The position numbers and the translations under genes were made by a program. From the NCBI RefSeq assembly GCF_012027615.1, contig NZ_SNUT01000001.1, positions 248,001-312,000 on the forward strand: 64,000 nt of DNA, in the 5' to 3' direction. This document shows, in pieces, positions 37,974 to 48,384 of the stretch. The first letter of the stretch is position 1, and each line of letters opens with the position of its first letter. The stretch is from Thermococcus sp. 21S7. Its GTDB lineage: Archaea > Methanobacteriota_B > Thermococci > Thermococcales > Thermococcaceae. The notes beneath the pieces were generated by a model. That model ran no database searches. It had not been told where the DNA came from and was given only the letters and a program-made list of their open reading frames with translations.

Positions 37974-38215
37974 TCCTTGTCCACTTCCTCAAGGAGCTTT
38001 TCGATTTCCTCCTCCGATGGAATCCTCCGCTCCCTCGCGAGGAGCTTGTATGTCTCCCACAGCTCTTCGGGGGATTCGTAGTGGAGCAGGAAGAACCTCA
38101 CGGCTTCCTTGATGAGTTCGCTCCGGCTTGAGAACTCACCGCTCTCCACAAGTTCGTCAATTTCCCGCATTAGGCCCTGAGGAAAGCGAACCGAAACCTT
38201 CTCGGTTGTGGACAT
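37949..38215 (-). CDS. Ribbon-helix-helix antitoxin
   Basis: An 88-residue protein with an N-terminal ribbon-helix-helix (KVSVRFPQGLMREIDELVES, SSRSELIKEAVRFFLL) that would bind its own promoter, and an acidic helical C-terminus that would wrap the PIN toxin encoded next. Start ATG 38215; ACCACCG complement gives a CGGTGG ribosome binding site. TATATATTTTG lies just upstream on the minus strand. Confidence 0.87.
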   Translation of the reverse strand: MSTTEKVSVRFPQGLMREIDELVESGEFSSRSELIKEAVRFFLLHYESPEELWETYKLLARERRIPSEEEIEKLLEEVDKEWKRSRSS

Positions 38216-38266
38216 TCAACCACCGTAGGACAATAGTCGGACAAAATATATAAGGGTTGCGAAGAT

Positions 38267-39034
<768 letters not shown>

Positions 39035-40201
39035 TCAGCCGATCTGGAAGGCGCTCGTGCGGAGCTCGCCGCGCTCGAAGCGGTACGGGTCGTACCACTC
39101 CCAGTCGAGTGGAACCTTCGAGCGGCCCTTTGAAATCAGCTCAGCCATCGCCTCCCCAACGGCCGGCGCCATCATGAAGCCGTGCCCGCTGAAGCCTGCC
39201 GCTATATAGAAGTTTTCGAGGAGCCTTCCGATGGCCGGGTTGCTGTCCGGTGTCTTTGCATAGAAACCGGCCCACTGTCTGACGACGTGAGCGTAGCGCA
39301 GCGGCGGGGCGATTCTGACGGCATAATCCAGGACGCCGCGCAGGAAGTCGTAGGTGGGCTCAAAATCGTTCAGGCTCTTGGCTTTGTACTCTATCCCGGC
39401 ACCGCAGATTATCCCTCCGTCTTCACCGTCCTGGATTATATAGGCGTCGTTCCAGCTCGGCGGGCAGACCAGCGGTTCGGCCTGTCCCGGTTCCAGCGGT
39501 TCGGTCTTGACGAGCTGGTGCTTGTATGCCGTGATCGGTATGAGGTCGCGCTTCAGGCCTGCCATCTCGTTGATGAGCGGCGCCCAGGCGTTGGCCGCGT
39601 TCAAAACGGCATCGACCTTAACGCTCTCGATCCTCCCGTTGCTCCTGAACTTCACGGCGGTTATGGCATCTCCCTCGCGCTCGAAGCCAACCACTTCCGT
39701 ATGCTCCCTCGCATCAACGCCGAACTCCTTAGCCTTGAAAAGGTAGGCAAAGAGCGTCTTGAAGGGGTTCGCCTTGCCGTCCTTCGGGTTCCACGCTCCA
39801 GCTAAGAAAGGCTCGGTGTTGAGGATTGGCACTATATCCCTGGCCTCGTCCATATCGATGAGCCTCGTTGGGACGCCAAACTTGTTCTGGAGCCTGATGT
39901 TCGCCTTAAACGCCTCGACCTCCTCCTCACTCGCGGCGAGGAACAGGTAGCCGGTCTGCCTGAAGACGATGTCGCTCTCCAGCTCCTCCTCAAGCTTCTC
40001 CCATCTCTCAACGGAGTGCTTCATCAGCCGAATGTTGGCCTCGTCAGTAAACTGGGCGCGGATTCCCGTTGCACAGCGGAAGGTGGAACCCGAGCCGAAG
40101 TAGTTCTTCTCGAAGAGGATTACCTCCTCGCCGAGCTTCGCCAGTTCGTAGGCGGTGACAACGCCTATTATTCCGCCGCCTATGATGGCTATTTTACTCA
40201 T
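39035..40201 (-). CDS. pdhB: Proline dehydrogenase beta subunit (four-subunit PDH complex)
   Basis: A 388-residue FAD enzyme, the L-proline-oxidising subunit. FAD motif IAIIGGGIIGVVTAYELAKLG at residue 3 (cited in part) and C-terminal FYIAAGFSGHGFMMAPAVG. It is the last gene of the four-gene operon read leftward from 42415, overlapping the small iron-sulfur gene by 8 bases. ATG 40201 follows GGTGGTGCCG. Close paralogue of the protein at 23620-24780. Confidence 0.92.
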   Translation of the reverse strand: MSKIAIIGGGIIGVVTAYELAKLGEEVILFEKNYFGSGSTFRCATGIRAQFTDEANIRLMKHSVERWEKLEEELESDIVFRQTGYLFLAASEEEVEAFKANIRLQNKFGVPTRLIDMDEARDIVPILNTEPFLAGAWNPKDGKANPFKTLFAYLFKAKEFGVDAREHTEVVGFEREGDAITAVKFRSNGRIESVKVDAVLNAANAWAPLINEMAGLKRDLIPITAYKHQLVKTEPLEPGQAEPLVCPPSWNDAYIIQDGEDGGIICGAGIEYKAKSLNDFEPTYDFLRGVLDYAVRIAPPLRYAHVVRQWAGFYAKTPDSNPAIGRLLENFYIAAGFSGHGFMMAPAVGEAMAELISKGRSKVPLDWEWYDPYRFERGELRTSAFQIG

Positions 40202-40466
40202 CGGCACCACCCACTATGACCTCTACGCGAACGGGCCTCGTGGGGACCCTCGCCTTCGGAAGCGGTATCTCCTCCTGCCTCCTTCCGGTCTTCCTCGCGA
40301 GGATCGACAGCACTATGGGAATGCAGGTCCTTCCCTGGCAGGGGCCCATTCCTATGCGGAGAAGCCTCTTGAGCTCTTCGATGTCCGTGACGCCGGAATC
40401 GATGAGCGCCTCGACTTCCTCAACGGTGACGTCGTTACAGCGACAGACGATTTTCTTTCCGGCCAT
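40194..40466 (-). CDS. pdhX: BFD-like [2Fe-2S] protein of the proline dehydrogenase complex
   Basis: A 90-residue protein with the bacterioferritin-associated-ferredoxin motif CRCNDVTVEEVEAL near residue 8 and GPCQGRTC near 43, giving four cysteine ligands (CxC plus Cx4C). It transfers electrons within the complex. The same domain is fused to the C-terminus of the alpha subunit at 22131-23630. ATG 40466 follows GGGGGGAGTGAA. Confidence 0.88.
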   Translation of the reverse strand: MAGKKIVCRCNDVTVEEVEALIDSGVTDIEELKRLLRIGMGPCQGRTCIPIVLSILARKTGRRQEEIPLPKARVPTRPVRVEVIVGGADE

Positions 40467-40467
40467 T

Positions 40468-40977
40468 TCACTCCCCCCTATCAACCCTCACCGCCCGGAC
40501 GTCCCAGGCCAGCTCTACCGGCACCTCGACGATGAGTATCGGCGTGTCTCCCTTGCTCTTCTCCCTAGGCACAACTGTGAGCACCTTCCCCTTTCCAACA
40601 GGCTCGCCGACCCTGTTGAGAAGAACGACCTCCTCGCCCTTCTCTGGAACCGGAAGGAGTTCGTGGGGCATAGTTATCCTCGCTTTGTCGCCGACGTAGT
40701 GAACCATGAAGAAGGCCAGACCTGGACAGATTTGGACGCAGAGAGAGCAGCCGATGCACTTGTCGTAATCGACTATCGGCAGGTCGTTCGGGGTGGGCAT
40801 GCTTATGGCCCCGGTGGGACATATCTCCCTGCACGGGGCGCAGGGTATCTCCTGCGGGCACTCCGGAACGGCAACGGGCCTTTTTCTGAGCCTCTCCTCG
40901 CTCGGCAGGGGGATGAACTTTTCAAGCTCCTCAGGGGTGATGTAACCGTTTCTGAGGTAGGCGGGGATTTCACTCAC
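40468..40977 (-). CDS. pdhF: Ferredoxin-type subunit of the proline dehydrogenase complex
   Basis: A 169-residue protein with two [4Fe-4S] sites: CPQEIPCAPCREICP (about residue 40; first ligand spacing is unusual) and CIGCSLCVQICP (about 73). A C-terminal beta-rich half (MPHELLPVPEKGEEVVLLNR) follows. It relays electrons between the flavin subunits. I start at GTG 40977, correctly placed after GGAGGTG; this overlaps the alpha stop by 8 bases. Confidence 0.87.
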   Translation of the reverse strand: MSEIPAYLRNGYITPEELEKFIPLPSEERLRKRPVAVPECPQEIPCAPCREICPTGAISMPTPNDLPIVDYDKCIGCSLCVQICPGLAFFMVHYVGDKARITMPHELLPVPEKGEEVVLLNRVGEPVGKGKVLTVVPREKSKGDTPILIVEVPVELAWDVRAVRVDRGE

Positions 40978-42415
40978 TGGCGACACCTCCAATAAGGGCC
41001 TTCTTTATGCCCTCAAGCACGTGCCTGCCGAAGGGCCCGGAGCGGAACTCCAGGAGGTCTTTCTGGGCCTTCTCCATCTCCTTGAGCCAGCCTTCGTCCG
41101 CTATGCCCAGCCGAAGCGCGGCGGCGATTCCGGCGACCTTACCCTCAAGCATAGCGGTCGTTGCCTCCTCTATTCCGGCCGAGTCTCCGGCGACGAATAT
41201 TCCCCTGACGGTGGTCTCCATCCATTCGTCGCGGACGGCCACGTGGCCGCTGAGTTCACGGACGTACCTTATCTGACAGCCGGCCTGGTGGAGGAGCTCG
41301 ATGCTGGGCCTCAAACCAACGGCGAGGGCTATGACGTCGACCTCAAAGGTTCTCTCCGTTCCGGGGATGACCTGCCAGTTCTCATCGAGCTGGGCAACGA
41401 TTGCCCTTTCGACCTTCTCCTTTCCCTCGGCGCGCAGGATGGTGTGCCTCGTGAGTATCGGAACGCCCAGGCGCCTAACCTTGGCCGCGTGGACGAAGTA
41501 GCCGCCGACCTTTGGCATGGCCTCGACTATCGCCTTCACCTCAACGCCGGCCTGGATGAGTTGATACGCCAGAATAAGCCCCACGTTTCCGGCTCCAACG
41601 ATTAGAACCTTATCGCCGGGCTTGACGCCGTAAGTGTTCATGAGCGTCTGAATCGCACCTGCGCCGTAGATTCCAGGCAGATCGTTGTTCTCAAAGGGTA
41701 TCATCTTCTCCATCGCGCCTGTTGCCACGATAACCGCCCTTCCGCGGAACTCCATCAGCTTGCGGTTGTTCTTTACGGCCAGGACGAGCTTCTCGTCGCC
41801 TTCCTGAAAGATGCCGACGGCGGACGTTTCAAGGAAGATTTCAACGTTCTCCCTCTTCCTGGCTTCGTCCTCAAGGATTTTCGCTATCTCCACGCCCCTG
41901 ACTCCCGCGAACTGCTCGCGCTTGCCGAAGAACTTGTGGGTCTGCTTGACGAGCTGACCGCCTAGCAGGGGGTTCTCATCGAGAAGAACAACGCTCGCTC
42001 CTGCATCGGCCGCATGGATGGCCGCCATTAGCCCCGCAGGACCGCCGCCCACTATAACGACGTCCGCCCTGACGACCTTTGCGTCCTTAAACTCAGGCGG
42101 CTTTGCCTCCTTCGGCAGCTTGGCCTTTCCGTGCTGGGGCTCGATCCTCATGCCGTCCTCGACGAGGGTTATGCAGGTTCTAACGTTGGGTATTCCGTTT
42201 ACAACCATCAAACACGAGGAACATTTGCCAATGGCGCAGAAGAGCCCCCTGGGTCGCTTCTCGTTGGCGGAATAGTTCAAAACCCTCACACCTGCGGCGT
42301 GAAGGGCCGTCGCTATAGTTTCTCCCTCGTATGCCTTGATCGGCCGGCCCTCAAAGTATATTGTAACCTCCCTACCGCGCTCAAAACGCAGAACAGGATG
42401 TTCAGTTAAGCGCAT
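40970..42415 (-). CDS. pdhA: Proline dehydrogenase alpha subunit (four-subunit complex)
   Basis: A 481-residue NADH:acceptor-type flavoprotein. The N-terminal ferredoxin-like domain keeps its cluster ligands (FCAIGKCSSC near residue 60, then RTC), unlike the paralogue at 22131. FAD motif VVIVGGGPAGLMAAIHAADAG near 118 (cited in part), NAD-type motif VLIVGAGNVGLILAYQL near 275, and GDSAGIEEATTAM. First gene of the operon, ATG 42415 behind GGTGATACACC. Confidence 0.92.
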   Translation of the reverse strand: MRLTEHPVLRFERGREVTIYFEGRPIKAYEGETIATALHAAGVRVLNYSANEKRPRGLFCAIGKCSSCLMVVNGIPNVRTCITLVEDGMRIEPQHGKAKLPKEAKPPEFKDAKVVRADVVIVGGGPAGLMAAIHAADAGASVVLLDENPLLGGQLVKQTHKFFGKREQFAGVRGVEIAKILEDEARKRENVEIFLETSAVGIFQEGDEKLVLAVKNNRKLMEFRGRAVIVATGAMEKMIPFENNDLPGIYGAGAIQTLMNTYGVKPGDKVLIVGAGNVGLILAYQLIQAGVEVKAIVEAMPKVGGYFVHAAKVRRLGVPILTRHTILRAEGKEKVERAIVAQLDENWQVIPGTERTFEVDVIALAVGLRPSIELLHQAGCQIRYVRELSGHVAVRDEWMETTVRGIFVAGDSAGIEEATTAMLEGKVAGIAAALRLGIADEGWLKEMEKAQKDLLEFRSGPFGRHVLEGIKKALIGGVASE

Positions 42416-42506
42416 GGTGTATCACCCATGCACCTATTCGTTCATGTATTTATGAAAATTTTTCAATCCGAAGGTTCTTCACCTTTGGTTTCAAGGATTA
42501 CCAAAG

Positions 42507-42517
42507 CTTTATATATT
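42507..42517 (+). promoter_or_regulatory. TATA box of the SRP RNA gene
   Basis: CTTTATATATT, about 28 bases upstream of the predicted RNA 5' end at 42536, with an AT-rich purine stretch before it as BRE. A strong archaeal promoter for a stable RNA. Confidence 0.75.
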
Positions 42518-42535
42518 GGGTGGGGGATAAGTTAG

Positions 42536-42857
42536 CTGGCGGCGGGCTAGGCCGGGGGGTTCGGCGTCCCCTGCAACCGGAAACCGTCGATATGCCGGGG
42601 CCGAAGCCCGGGGGGCGGTTCCCAAAGCCGTCCCCGGAAGCCGGGGCACAACGGTGATCCCTCGTCCCACGGGGCCGGCGGTGGGCGGGGTCCGGCTGGA
42701 GGGCCGGGCTAACGCCCTTTGCCCGCCGAACCCCGCCAGGCCCGGAAGGGAGCAGCGGTAGGCGGGACGTTCGGCGCTCGTGGGGTAGCGGGGGTGAGCG
42801 AGCCCCGGTGGAAGGGGACGGTGGAGGGTTCCCACCCCCGGGCGCGCCCGCCGCCGC
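42536..42857 (+). ncRNA. Signal recognition particle (7S) RNA
   Basis: A GC-rich noncoding transcript of about 320 bases. The ends pair as the archaeal 5'/3' helix (GGCGGCGGGC at 42538-42547 with GCCCGCCGCC near 42846-42855). The SRP54-binding helix 8 is recognisable at about 42736-42770: GCCAGGCCCGGAAGGGAGCA with the GGAAG tetraloop and AGCAGCGGTAGGCGGG. It binds SRP19 and SRP54 and targets ribosomes to the membrane. Ends are set from the helix and the TATA distance and may be off by a few bases. Confidence 0.93.
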
Positions 42858-42900
42858 TAAACTTTTGAACGGTTCTATGGAAATCTTAACGGTGGTTCCA

Positions 42901-43899
42901 ATGCACCCGAAGATAGGTTCCGTTCTTGCGAAGTTCCCGCGGGTCGAGCTGATAAAGTGGGAGACCCCGATTCAGTACCTTCCGAAGATAAGCTCGATGG
43001 TCGGCGCTGACGTCTACGTCAAGCGCGATGACCTCACAGGCTTTGGAATCGGCGGGAACAAGATAAGAAAGCTTGAATTCCTCCTGGGCGATGCAATAGC
43101 CAAGGGTGCCGATACGGTGATAACACTCGGTGCGGTTCATTCGAACCATGCCTTCGTGACGGCCCTGGCCGCAAAGAGCTTAGGTCTGGATGCCCTCCTC
43201 GTTCTTCGCGGGAGGGAAGAGCCCAGGGGCAACTACCTCCTTGACAAACTTGTTGGGATAGAGACGAGGGTCTTCGAGGCCGAGAAGACGACCGACCTGA
43301 TTCCAATGGCGGAGGAGATAGCCGAGGAGCTGAGGGCAGAGGGCAGAAAGCCATACATAATCCCGATAGGCGGCGCTTCCCCAGTCGGGACCCTCGGGTA
43401 CGTGAGGGGGGTTGGAGAAATCGCTTCGCAAGCGAACGGGTTTGGCCTGGGATTCGACACGGTGGTTGACGCCGTCGGCAGCGGCGGCACTTTGGCGGGG
43501 ATAACCCTAGGCCTGAGCCTCATTGGGGCGGAAACGGAGCCCGTGGGAATGGGCGTCGGGATATTCGCCGGTGACATGGAGGAGAGGGTCGCGGGCCTGG
43601 CCGAGGAGACGAGGAAGCTCCTGGGAATCAAGTGCAGGATCAAAAAGCCGAGGATACACGACTACAGCTTCGGCGCCTACGGGAAAATCGTGAGAGAGGT
43701 GGGAGAAACGATAAGGCTCGTGGCGAAGCTTGAGGGAATACTACTCGACCCGGTTTACACTGGAAAAGCCTTCCACGGCCTCATGGAGATGGCCCGGGCC
43801 GGCGAGCTCGGCGAAACCGTGCTCTTCATCCACACCGGCGGCTTCCCAGGAGTCTTCCACTACGGCGAGGAGATGCTCAGGCTCATGGAAAAGCCTTAA
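42901..43899 (+). CDS. PLP-dependent ACC deaminase/D-cysteine desulfhydrase family enzyme
   Basis: A 332-residue fold-type II PLP enzyme. The PLP lysine is in GIGGNKIRKLEFLLGDA (about residue 54), HSNHAFVTALAAKSLGLDAL follows, and the phosphate-binding loop is AVGSGGTLAGITLGLSL (about 190). The family includes ACC deaminase homologues that act as D-cysteine or D-serine/threonine lyases; the exact substrate is not decidable by eye. ATG 42901 behind GGTGGTTCCA; upstream sequence belongs to the SRP RNA. Confidence 0.88.
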   Translation: MHPKIGSVLAKFPRVELIKWETPIQYLPKISSMVGADVYVKRDDLTGFGIGGNKIRKLEFLLGDAIAKGADTVITLGAVHSNHAFVTALAAKSLGLDALLVLRGREEPRGNYLLDKLVGIETRVFEAEKTTDLIPMAEEIAEELRAEGRKPYIIPIGGASPVGTLGYVRGVGEIASQANGFGLGFDTVVDAVGSGGTLAGITLGLSLIGAETEPVGMGVGIFAGDMEERVAGLAEETRKLLGIKCRIKKPRIHDYSFGAYGKIVREVGETIRLVAKLEGILLDPVYTGKAFHGLMEMARAGELGETVLFIHTGGFPGVFHYGEEMLRLMEKP

Positions 43900-43935
43900 A
43901 GCCATCCTCCACCTTTTTGCCTTCGGGGTGTCAAG

Positions 43936-45539
<1,604 letters not shown>

Positions 45540-45543
<4 letters not shown>

Positions 45544-46259
45544 AGCGTGCCCTAGTGTTGTTCTCTGGTGGGCTTGACTCGACGGCCTGCCTTTATTGGG
45601 CGAAGAGGAACTACGACGAGGTCATCATGCTCACCGTGAACTACGGAAGCAACGAGGAAAGGGTCACGAACAGGGTCGCAGAGTTCTTCTCGAAGGAGCT
45701 GGACGTCCCGCTGAAGATAGTCAGGCTGGACTTCCTTGAGGAGTTCTCGAAGCTCATGGGGACGACCCTTGTGGGTGGTGAGACGCCGAAGGTTACGGCG
45801 GAAGAGCTTGAGGACATGAGCGTCGCTCAGGAGACGGCGAAGAGCGTCTGGGTTCCAGCTCGTAACGTCGTCCTGATAAGCGTCGCCGCTTCGCTCTTGG
45901 ATGCCCTCGGAGGTGGGGACATAGTAGTTGGCTTCAACGCAGAGGAGGGGGCAACATTCCCGGACAACACCCCGGAGTTCGTCGAGAGGATGAACGAGAT
46001 GCTGAAGTACGGAACCATGGCAGAGGTTAAGGTCGTCGCCCCGCTCATAGACCTCGACAAGAGGGGCATAGCGAAGCTCCTTAAGGAGCTGGACGCGAAG
46101 TACGAGTACTCCAACTCCTGCTACATGCCGAAGGGCTTCACAGAGGACGGAAAGCCAATACACTGCGGCGAGTGTGAAAGCTGTGTGAGGCGGCACCGCG
46201 GTCTGATTGATGCCATCGGTGAGGACGAGACCGTTTACGCCGTTAAGCCAAGGGTATGA
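45540..46259 (+). CDS. queC: 7-cyano-7-deazaguanine synthase
   Basis: A 239-residue PP-loop ATPase making preQ0, the precursor of archaeosine in tRNA. The PP-loop is [14 protein letters not shown] (residue 7) and the zinc site is built from [15 protein letters not shown] (Cys residues near 198 and 214-220). The ATG overlaps the stop of the PIN toxin gene (ATGA), so this essential tRNA-modification gene appears translationally coupled to a toxin-antitoxin pair. Confidence 0.95.
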
Positions 46260-46310
46260 CCTTCTCCCGACTTCCCCTGCCGTGACGGCCCTGCCTCTCT
46301 GCCACCGCAA

Positions 46311-46320
46311 GATTTATAAA
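46311..46320 (+). promoter_or_regulatory. TATA box of the tRNA-Phe gene
   Basis: TTTATAAATC, roughly 30-38 bases upstream of the mature tRNA 5' end at 46349; consistent with a short 5' leader removed by RNase P. It probably also drives tRNA-Gly, which follows after 13 bases. Confidence 0.6.
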
Positions 46321-46348
46321 TCTCTGCCTGCCCCTTATCTTTGGGCAT

Positions 46349-46425
46349 GGGGCGGTAGCTCAGCCTGGGAGAGCGCCGGACTGAAGATCCGGGTGTCGGG
46401 GGTTCAAATCCCCCTCGCCCCACCA
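46349..46425 (+). tRNA. tRNA-Phe (GAA)
   Basis: Complete cloverleaf. Acceptor GGGGCGG (46349-46355) pairs with TCGCCCC (46415-46421, one G-T), discriminator A, encoded CCA at 46423-46425. Anticodon loop ACTGAAGAT with anticodon GAA; T arm GGGGGTTCAAATCCCCC. Confidence 0.97.
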
Positions 46426-46438
46426 CTTTCTCAGCAGC

Positions 46439-46516
46439 GCGGTGGTAGTCTAGCCTGGTCTAGGACACCGGCCTTCCAAGCCGGTGACCCGGGTTCAAAT
46501 CCCGGCCACCGCACCA
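46439..46516 (+). tRNA. tRNA-Gly (TCC), attachment site of the integrated element
   Basis: Acceptor GCGGTGG (46439-46445) pairs with CCACCGC (46506-46512), discriminator A, encoded CCA. Anticodon loop CTTCCAA gives TCC; T arm CCGGGTTCAAATCCCGG. The tRNA stays intact because integration restores its 3' part. An integrase fragment reads antisense through the entire gene. Confidence 0.97.
46452..46516. other. attL region of the integrated element (approximate)
   Basis: The integrase-like reading frame on the minus strand crosses the whole tRNA-Gly without a stop and ends two codons beyond its 5' end, in host DNA. In SSV-type integration the attachment core is the 3' half of the tRNA, from around the anticodon to the CCA. 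A second copy of this 3' half should mark attR beyond the right edge of the window. Limits are inferred, not observed. Confidence 0.6.
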
Positions 46517-46780
46517 CAATCTGTTTCTGAAGCCTTGAAAGAGCATCTTCCTGCGAAACAACCGCCGCAAGAATCATATTGACCACCTGCGACAAGTTGT
46601 AGCCCCTACTGCGAACTTCCTCGACCAAACCCTCATACAAGTAAAGATGAACCCGTTTCTTCTGCCAGTAATCGGCCAAATCTCGATTGAGAGCCTTACT
46701 TTTTTCATGGGCTTCTTGTCCCAAAATGACCCACCCGTTGAAATGTGACCGTGGAGAGATATTAAGACTGCGGTCATGGT

Positions 46781-46987
46781 TCACACCCTCACGAAGTCGT
46801 AGAACTCTTTCAGCGCGTCGGGAAGCGTGTACTCGCGCTTGCTCAGCTTTACGGCAACGTAGTGCTTTCCATCGCTGCCTTCTAGGAGGATGTAGAAGTT
46901 TCTCGCCGACTCTGCGAGAGCGTACTTATCTTCAATCTCGATAACCTTTGCGGGCTCGCCGTCGATCATAATATATTCCACGAACAT
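46781..46987 (-). CDS. Small uncharacterised protein next to the integrase fragment
   Basis: A 68-residue protein, mixed beta and alpha (FVEYIMIDGEPAKVIEIEDK, HYVAVKLSKREYTLPDALKE). No family recognised. ATG 46987 follows GAGGTGACGGCC. Its stop overlaps the intN start, and its own start lies seven bases after the stop of the HicB-like gene, so the four genes 47571 to 46431 form one operon. Confidence 0.65.
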   Translation of the reverse strand: MFVEYIMIDGEPAKVIEIEDKYALAESARNFYILLEGSDGKHYVAVKLSKREYTLPDALKEFYDFVRV

Positions 46988-46992
46988 GGCCG

Positions 46993-47211
46993 TCACCTCA
47001 GCCAATCGAGTAGGGCATAGCGGAGGGCTATGGCAGAAATGTGGAACCTGCCGAGGTCGTTATCTTCAACATACTCCTCCATGGCGGCCTCAAGATTCTC
47101 CCCAAAGTTCTTGAAGGCCTCGGCGATCGTCCTGCCACAACCCACTACGTAGCCGGCTGGATCCTCCACACACCAGACGCCGTCTTCTTTGTAGATCTTG
47201 AGCTTGAGCAT
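46993..47211 (-). CDS. HicB-like small protein
   Basis: A 72-residue protein whose first 50 residues follow the HicB antitoxin fold: KIYKEDGVWCVEDPAGYVVG, then CGRTIAEAFKNFGENLEAAM. No HicA-type toxin is adjacent. A short helical tail follows. It may be a stand-alone regulator on the element; the HicB match is by pattern only. Confidence 0.62.
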   Translation of the reverse strand: MLKLKIYKEDGVWCVEDPAGYVVGCGRTIAEAFKNFGENLEAAMEEYVEDNDLGRFHISAIALRYALLDWLR

Positions 47212-47217
47212 GTGCCC

Positions 47218-47571
47218 TCACCATAATTCAGCAACTTTCCCGATCTCAAACTTCCACATTTTGGCGAGGTTTTCCATGCGTTCGGAGAAGCGGTCGGAGA
47301 GCCTGTACATTCCTCTATCCTCGTAAATCATGCCGATTGCTAAGAGTTTCTTCACGACTCTGAAGTAGAGGACCTTATCAGCGCCCTCAATGTCAAGGGC
47401 TTCCTGATATTCATCCTTGAAGAGGGCTCCGTTCTTCTTCAGGTATTCAATAAGGCGTTTTGCTATGTCGAGGGTCTTACCCTCGAAGAGGAGTTCCAAG
47501 ACAGAGGTGGGTGGTTGGTAGACTGGAACCCTTATCTCAACATAGTCTGGAAACTTCCTTTTGCGAGGCAT
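47218..47571 (-). CDS. Winged-helix-like DNA-binding protein
   Basis: A 117-residue protein with a basic N-terminus (PRKRKFPDYVEIRVPVY), then a helical region with winged-helix character (LIEYLKKNGALFKDEYQEAL, VVKKLLAIGMIYEDRGMYRL). It heads the integrase-side operon and could regulate it. ATG 47571 follows GGGGTGGT; the minus-strand TATA box is at 47604-47612. Confidence 0.68.
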   Translation of the reverse strand: MPRKRKFPDYVEIRVPVYQPPTSVLELLFEGKTLDIAKRLIEYLKKNGALFKDEYQEALDIEGADKVLYFRVVKKLLAIGMIYEDRGMYRLSDRFSERMENLAKMWKFEIGKVAELW

Positions 47572-47603
47572 TATACCACCCCTGTTACTTCGTTAGCAAG
47601 TCG

Positions 47604-47612
47604 TATATTTTT
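47604..47612 (-). promoter_or_regulatory. TATA box of the intN-side operon
   Basis: AAAAATATA on the minus strand, about 37 bases before the ATG at 47571, so transcription would begin about 10 bases before that start. The rest of the gap 47613-47775 shows no convincing gene; a 42-codon frame there overlaps this promoter. Confidence 0.5.
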
Positions 47613-47775
47613 CAGGTGCCAGGACGCTTCGTAAGTTGGGGTGGATAAGTACAGGTGGTGTATATTTGGCCGGGTTTTCCGGCGTTTGGGTTTGGTCATA
47701 CGGGAAAGGTCCTTCTGAAAGATGGATAATATACAGGAGGCGTTAGTATCCCGAACGTTAACATCCATACGAAAG

Positions 47776-48384
47776 TTAACAGCCATGGCTGACCCTCCTT
47801 AGTTCTTTTTTGAACCACTTAATGTAAGCTGTTAATCCCTCCTCATTCCTCAAGCGAATTGCCTCGTTAGCAAGCTCATAAACCTCATACGGGTCAGCCT
47901 CAGCAGGAATTGGAATATAACTGCCGCGTCCAGGAACGACTAAATCAGGGTCTCTAGCGTAGGTGTAGAGGTCACAGCTTTCCTCTCCTTTTGGGAATGG
48001 CTTGGTGTAAAGGATTGGAAAGTATTGAACGCCAACCTGCTTGAGAATCCTGTAGTTATATTGTACAAGGTGTGTTAACTCGTGGGCTATTATGTGCCTC
48101 ACGTACTCAACCGGAAACTTATCGAGGAGTTCAGGGTTTAGGGCGAGGTTGTAAGGATAACCAATAGTCTGATATCTTCCATGTGCTGTATATGTAGCAT
48201 GTAACCGGAATGTGAATCCCCTAAGCTCAGGGAAATAGTTTTCCACAACTTCAACGACGAGTGGAACGTATTCCTTTCTTAACGTCTCCCTGTCCTTCTC
48301 ATCCCTAACTCTAACCTCGACAGTTGTTCTTGGTTTGGAATTGAACCAGCGGTCGAGCCTAATGACAGTTTCACTCACGGCCAT
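47776..48384 (-). CDS. SprT-like zinc metallopeptidase-domain protein
   Basis: A 202-residue protein with the zinc motif HIIAHELTHLVQY (HExxH, about residue 110) following strands and helices that fit the SprT/gluzincin-like minimal protease fold. A third ligand may be in EESCDLYTYARD (about 145). SprT-like proteins cleave DNA-protein crosslinks; the function on this element is unknown. ATG 48384 lies in a 21-base repeat shared with the start of the next upstream gene. Confidence 0.72.
   Translation of the reverse strand: MAVSETVIRLDRWFNSKPRTTVEVRVRDEKDRETLRKEYVPLVVEVVENYFPELRGFTFRLHATYTAHGRYQTIGYPYNLALNPELLDKFPVEYVRHIIAHELTHLVQYNYRILKQVGVQYFPILYTKPFPKGEESCDLYTYARDPDLVVPGRGSYIPIPAEADPYEVYELANEAIRLRNEEGLTAYIKWFKKELRRVSHGC

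Larger units (their letters stand above)
46431..46784 (-). pseudogene. N-terminal fragment of a split SSV-type integrase (intN)
   Basis: A 117-residue frame. Residues about 40-90 include a ribbon-helix-helix-like stretch (KRVHLYLYEGLVEEVRSRGY, NLSQVVNMILAAVV). The last 26 residues (WPGFEPGSPAWKAG and on) are the antisense translation of tRNA-Gly, as in other SSV-type integrases where GFEPG marks attP. No tyrosine-recombinase catalytic domain follows; in the excised circle the frame would continue into the missing C-terminal half. Start GTG 46784 overlaps the upstream stop (GTGA). Alternative: a small RHH regulator that happens to run into the tRNA. Confidence 0.7.

Noticed and set aside
35195-38215. 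Single defence island
   Set aside because: Two toxin-antitoxin pairs and a channel gene lie close together, but nothing else typical of a defence island is present, and such pairs are scattered widely in Thermococcales.
42509-42835. 108-codon minus-strand frame
   Set aside because: Falls wholly inside the SRP RNA; arginine/proline-rich translation of structured GC-rich RNA.
47571-47699. 42-codon frame between the peptidase and winged-helix genes
   Set aside because: It covers the TATA box of the operon downstream, and its composition is not protein-like; treated as noncoding.
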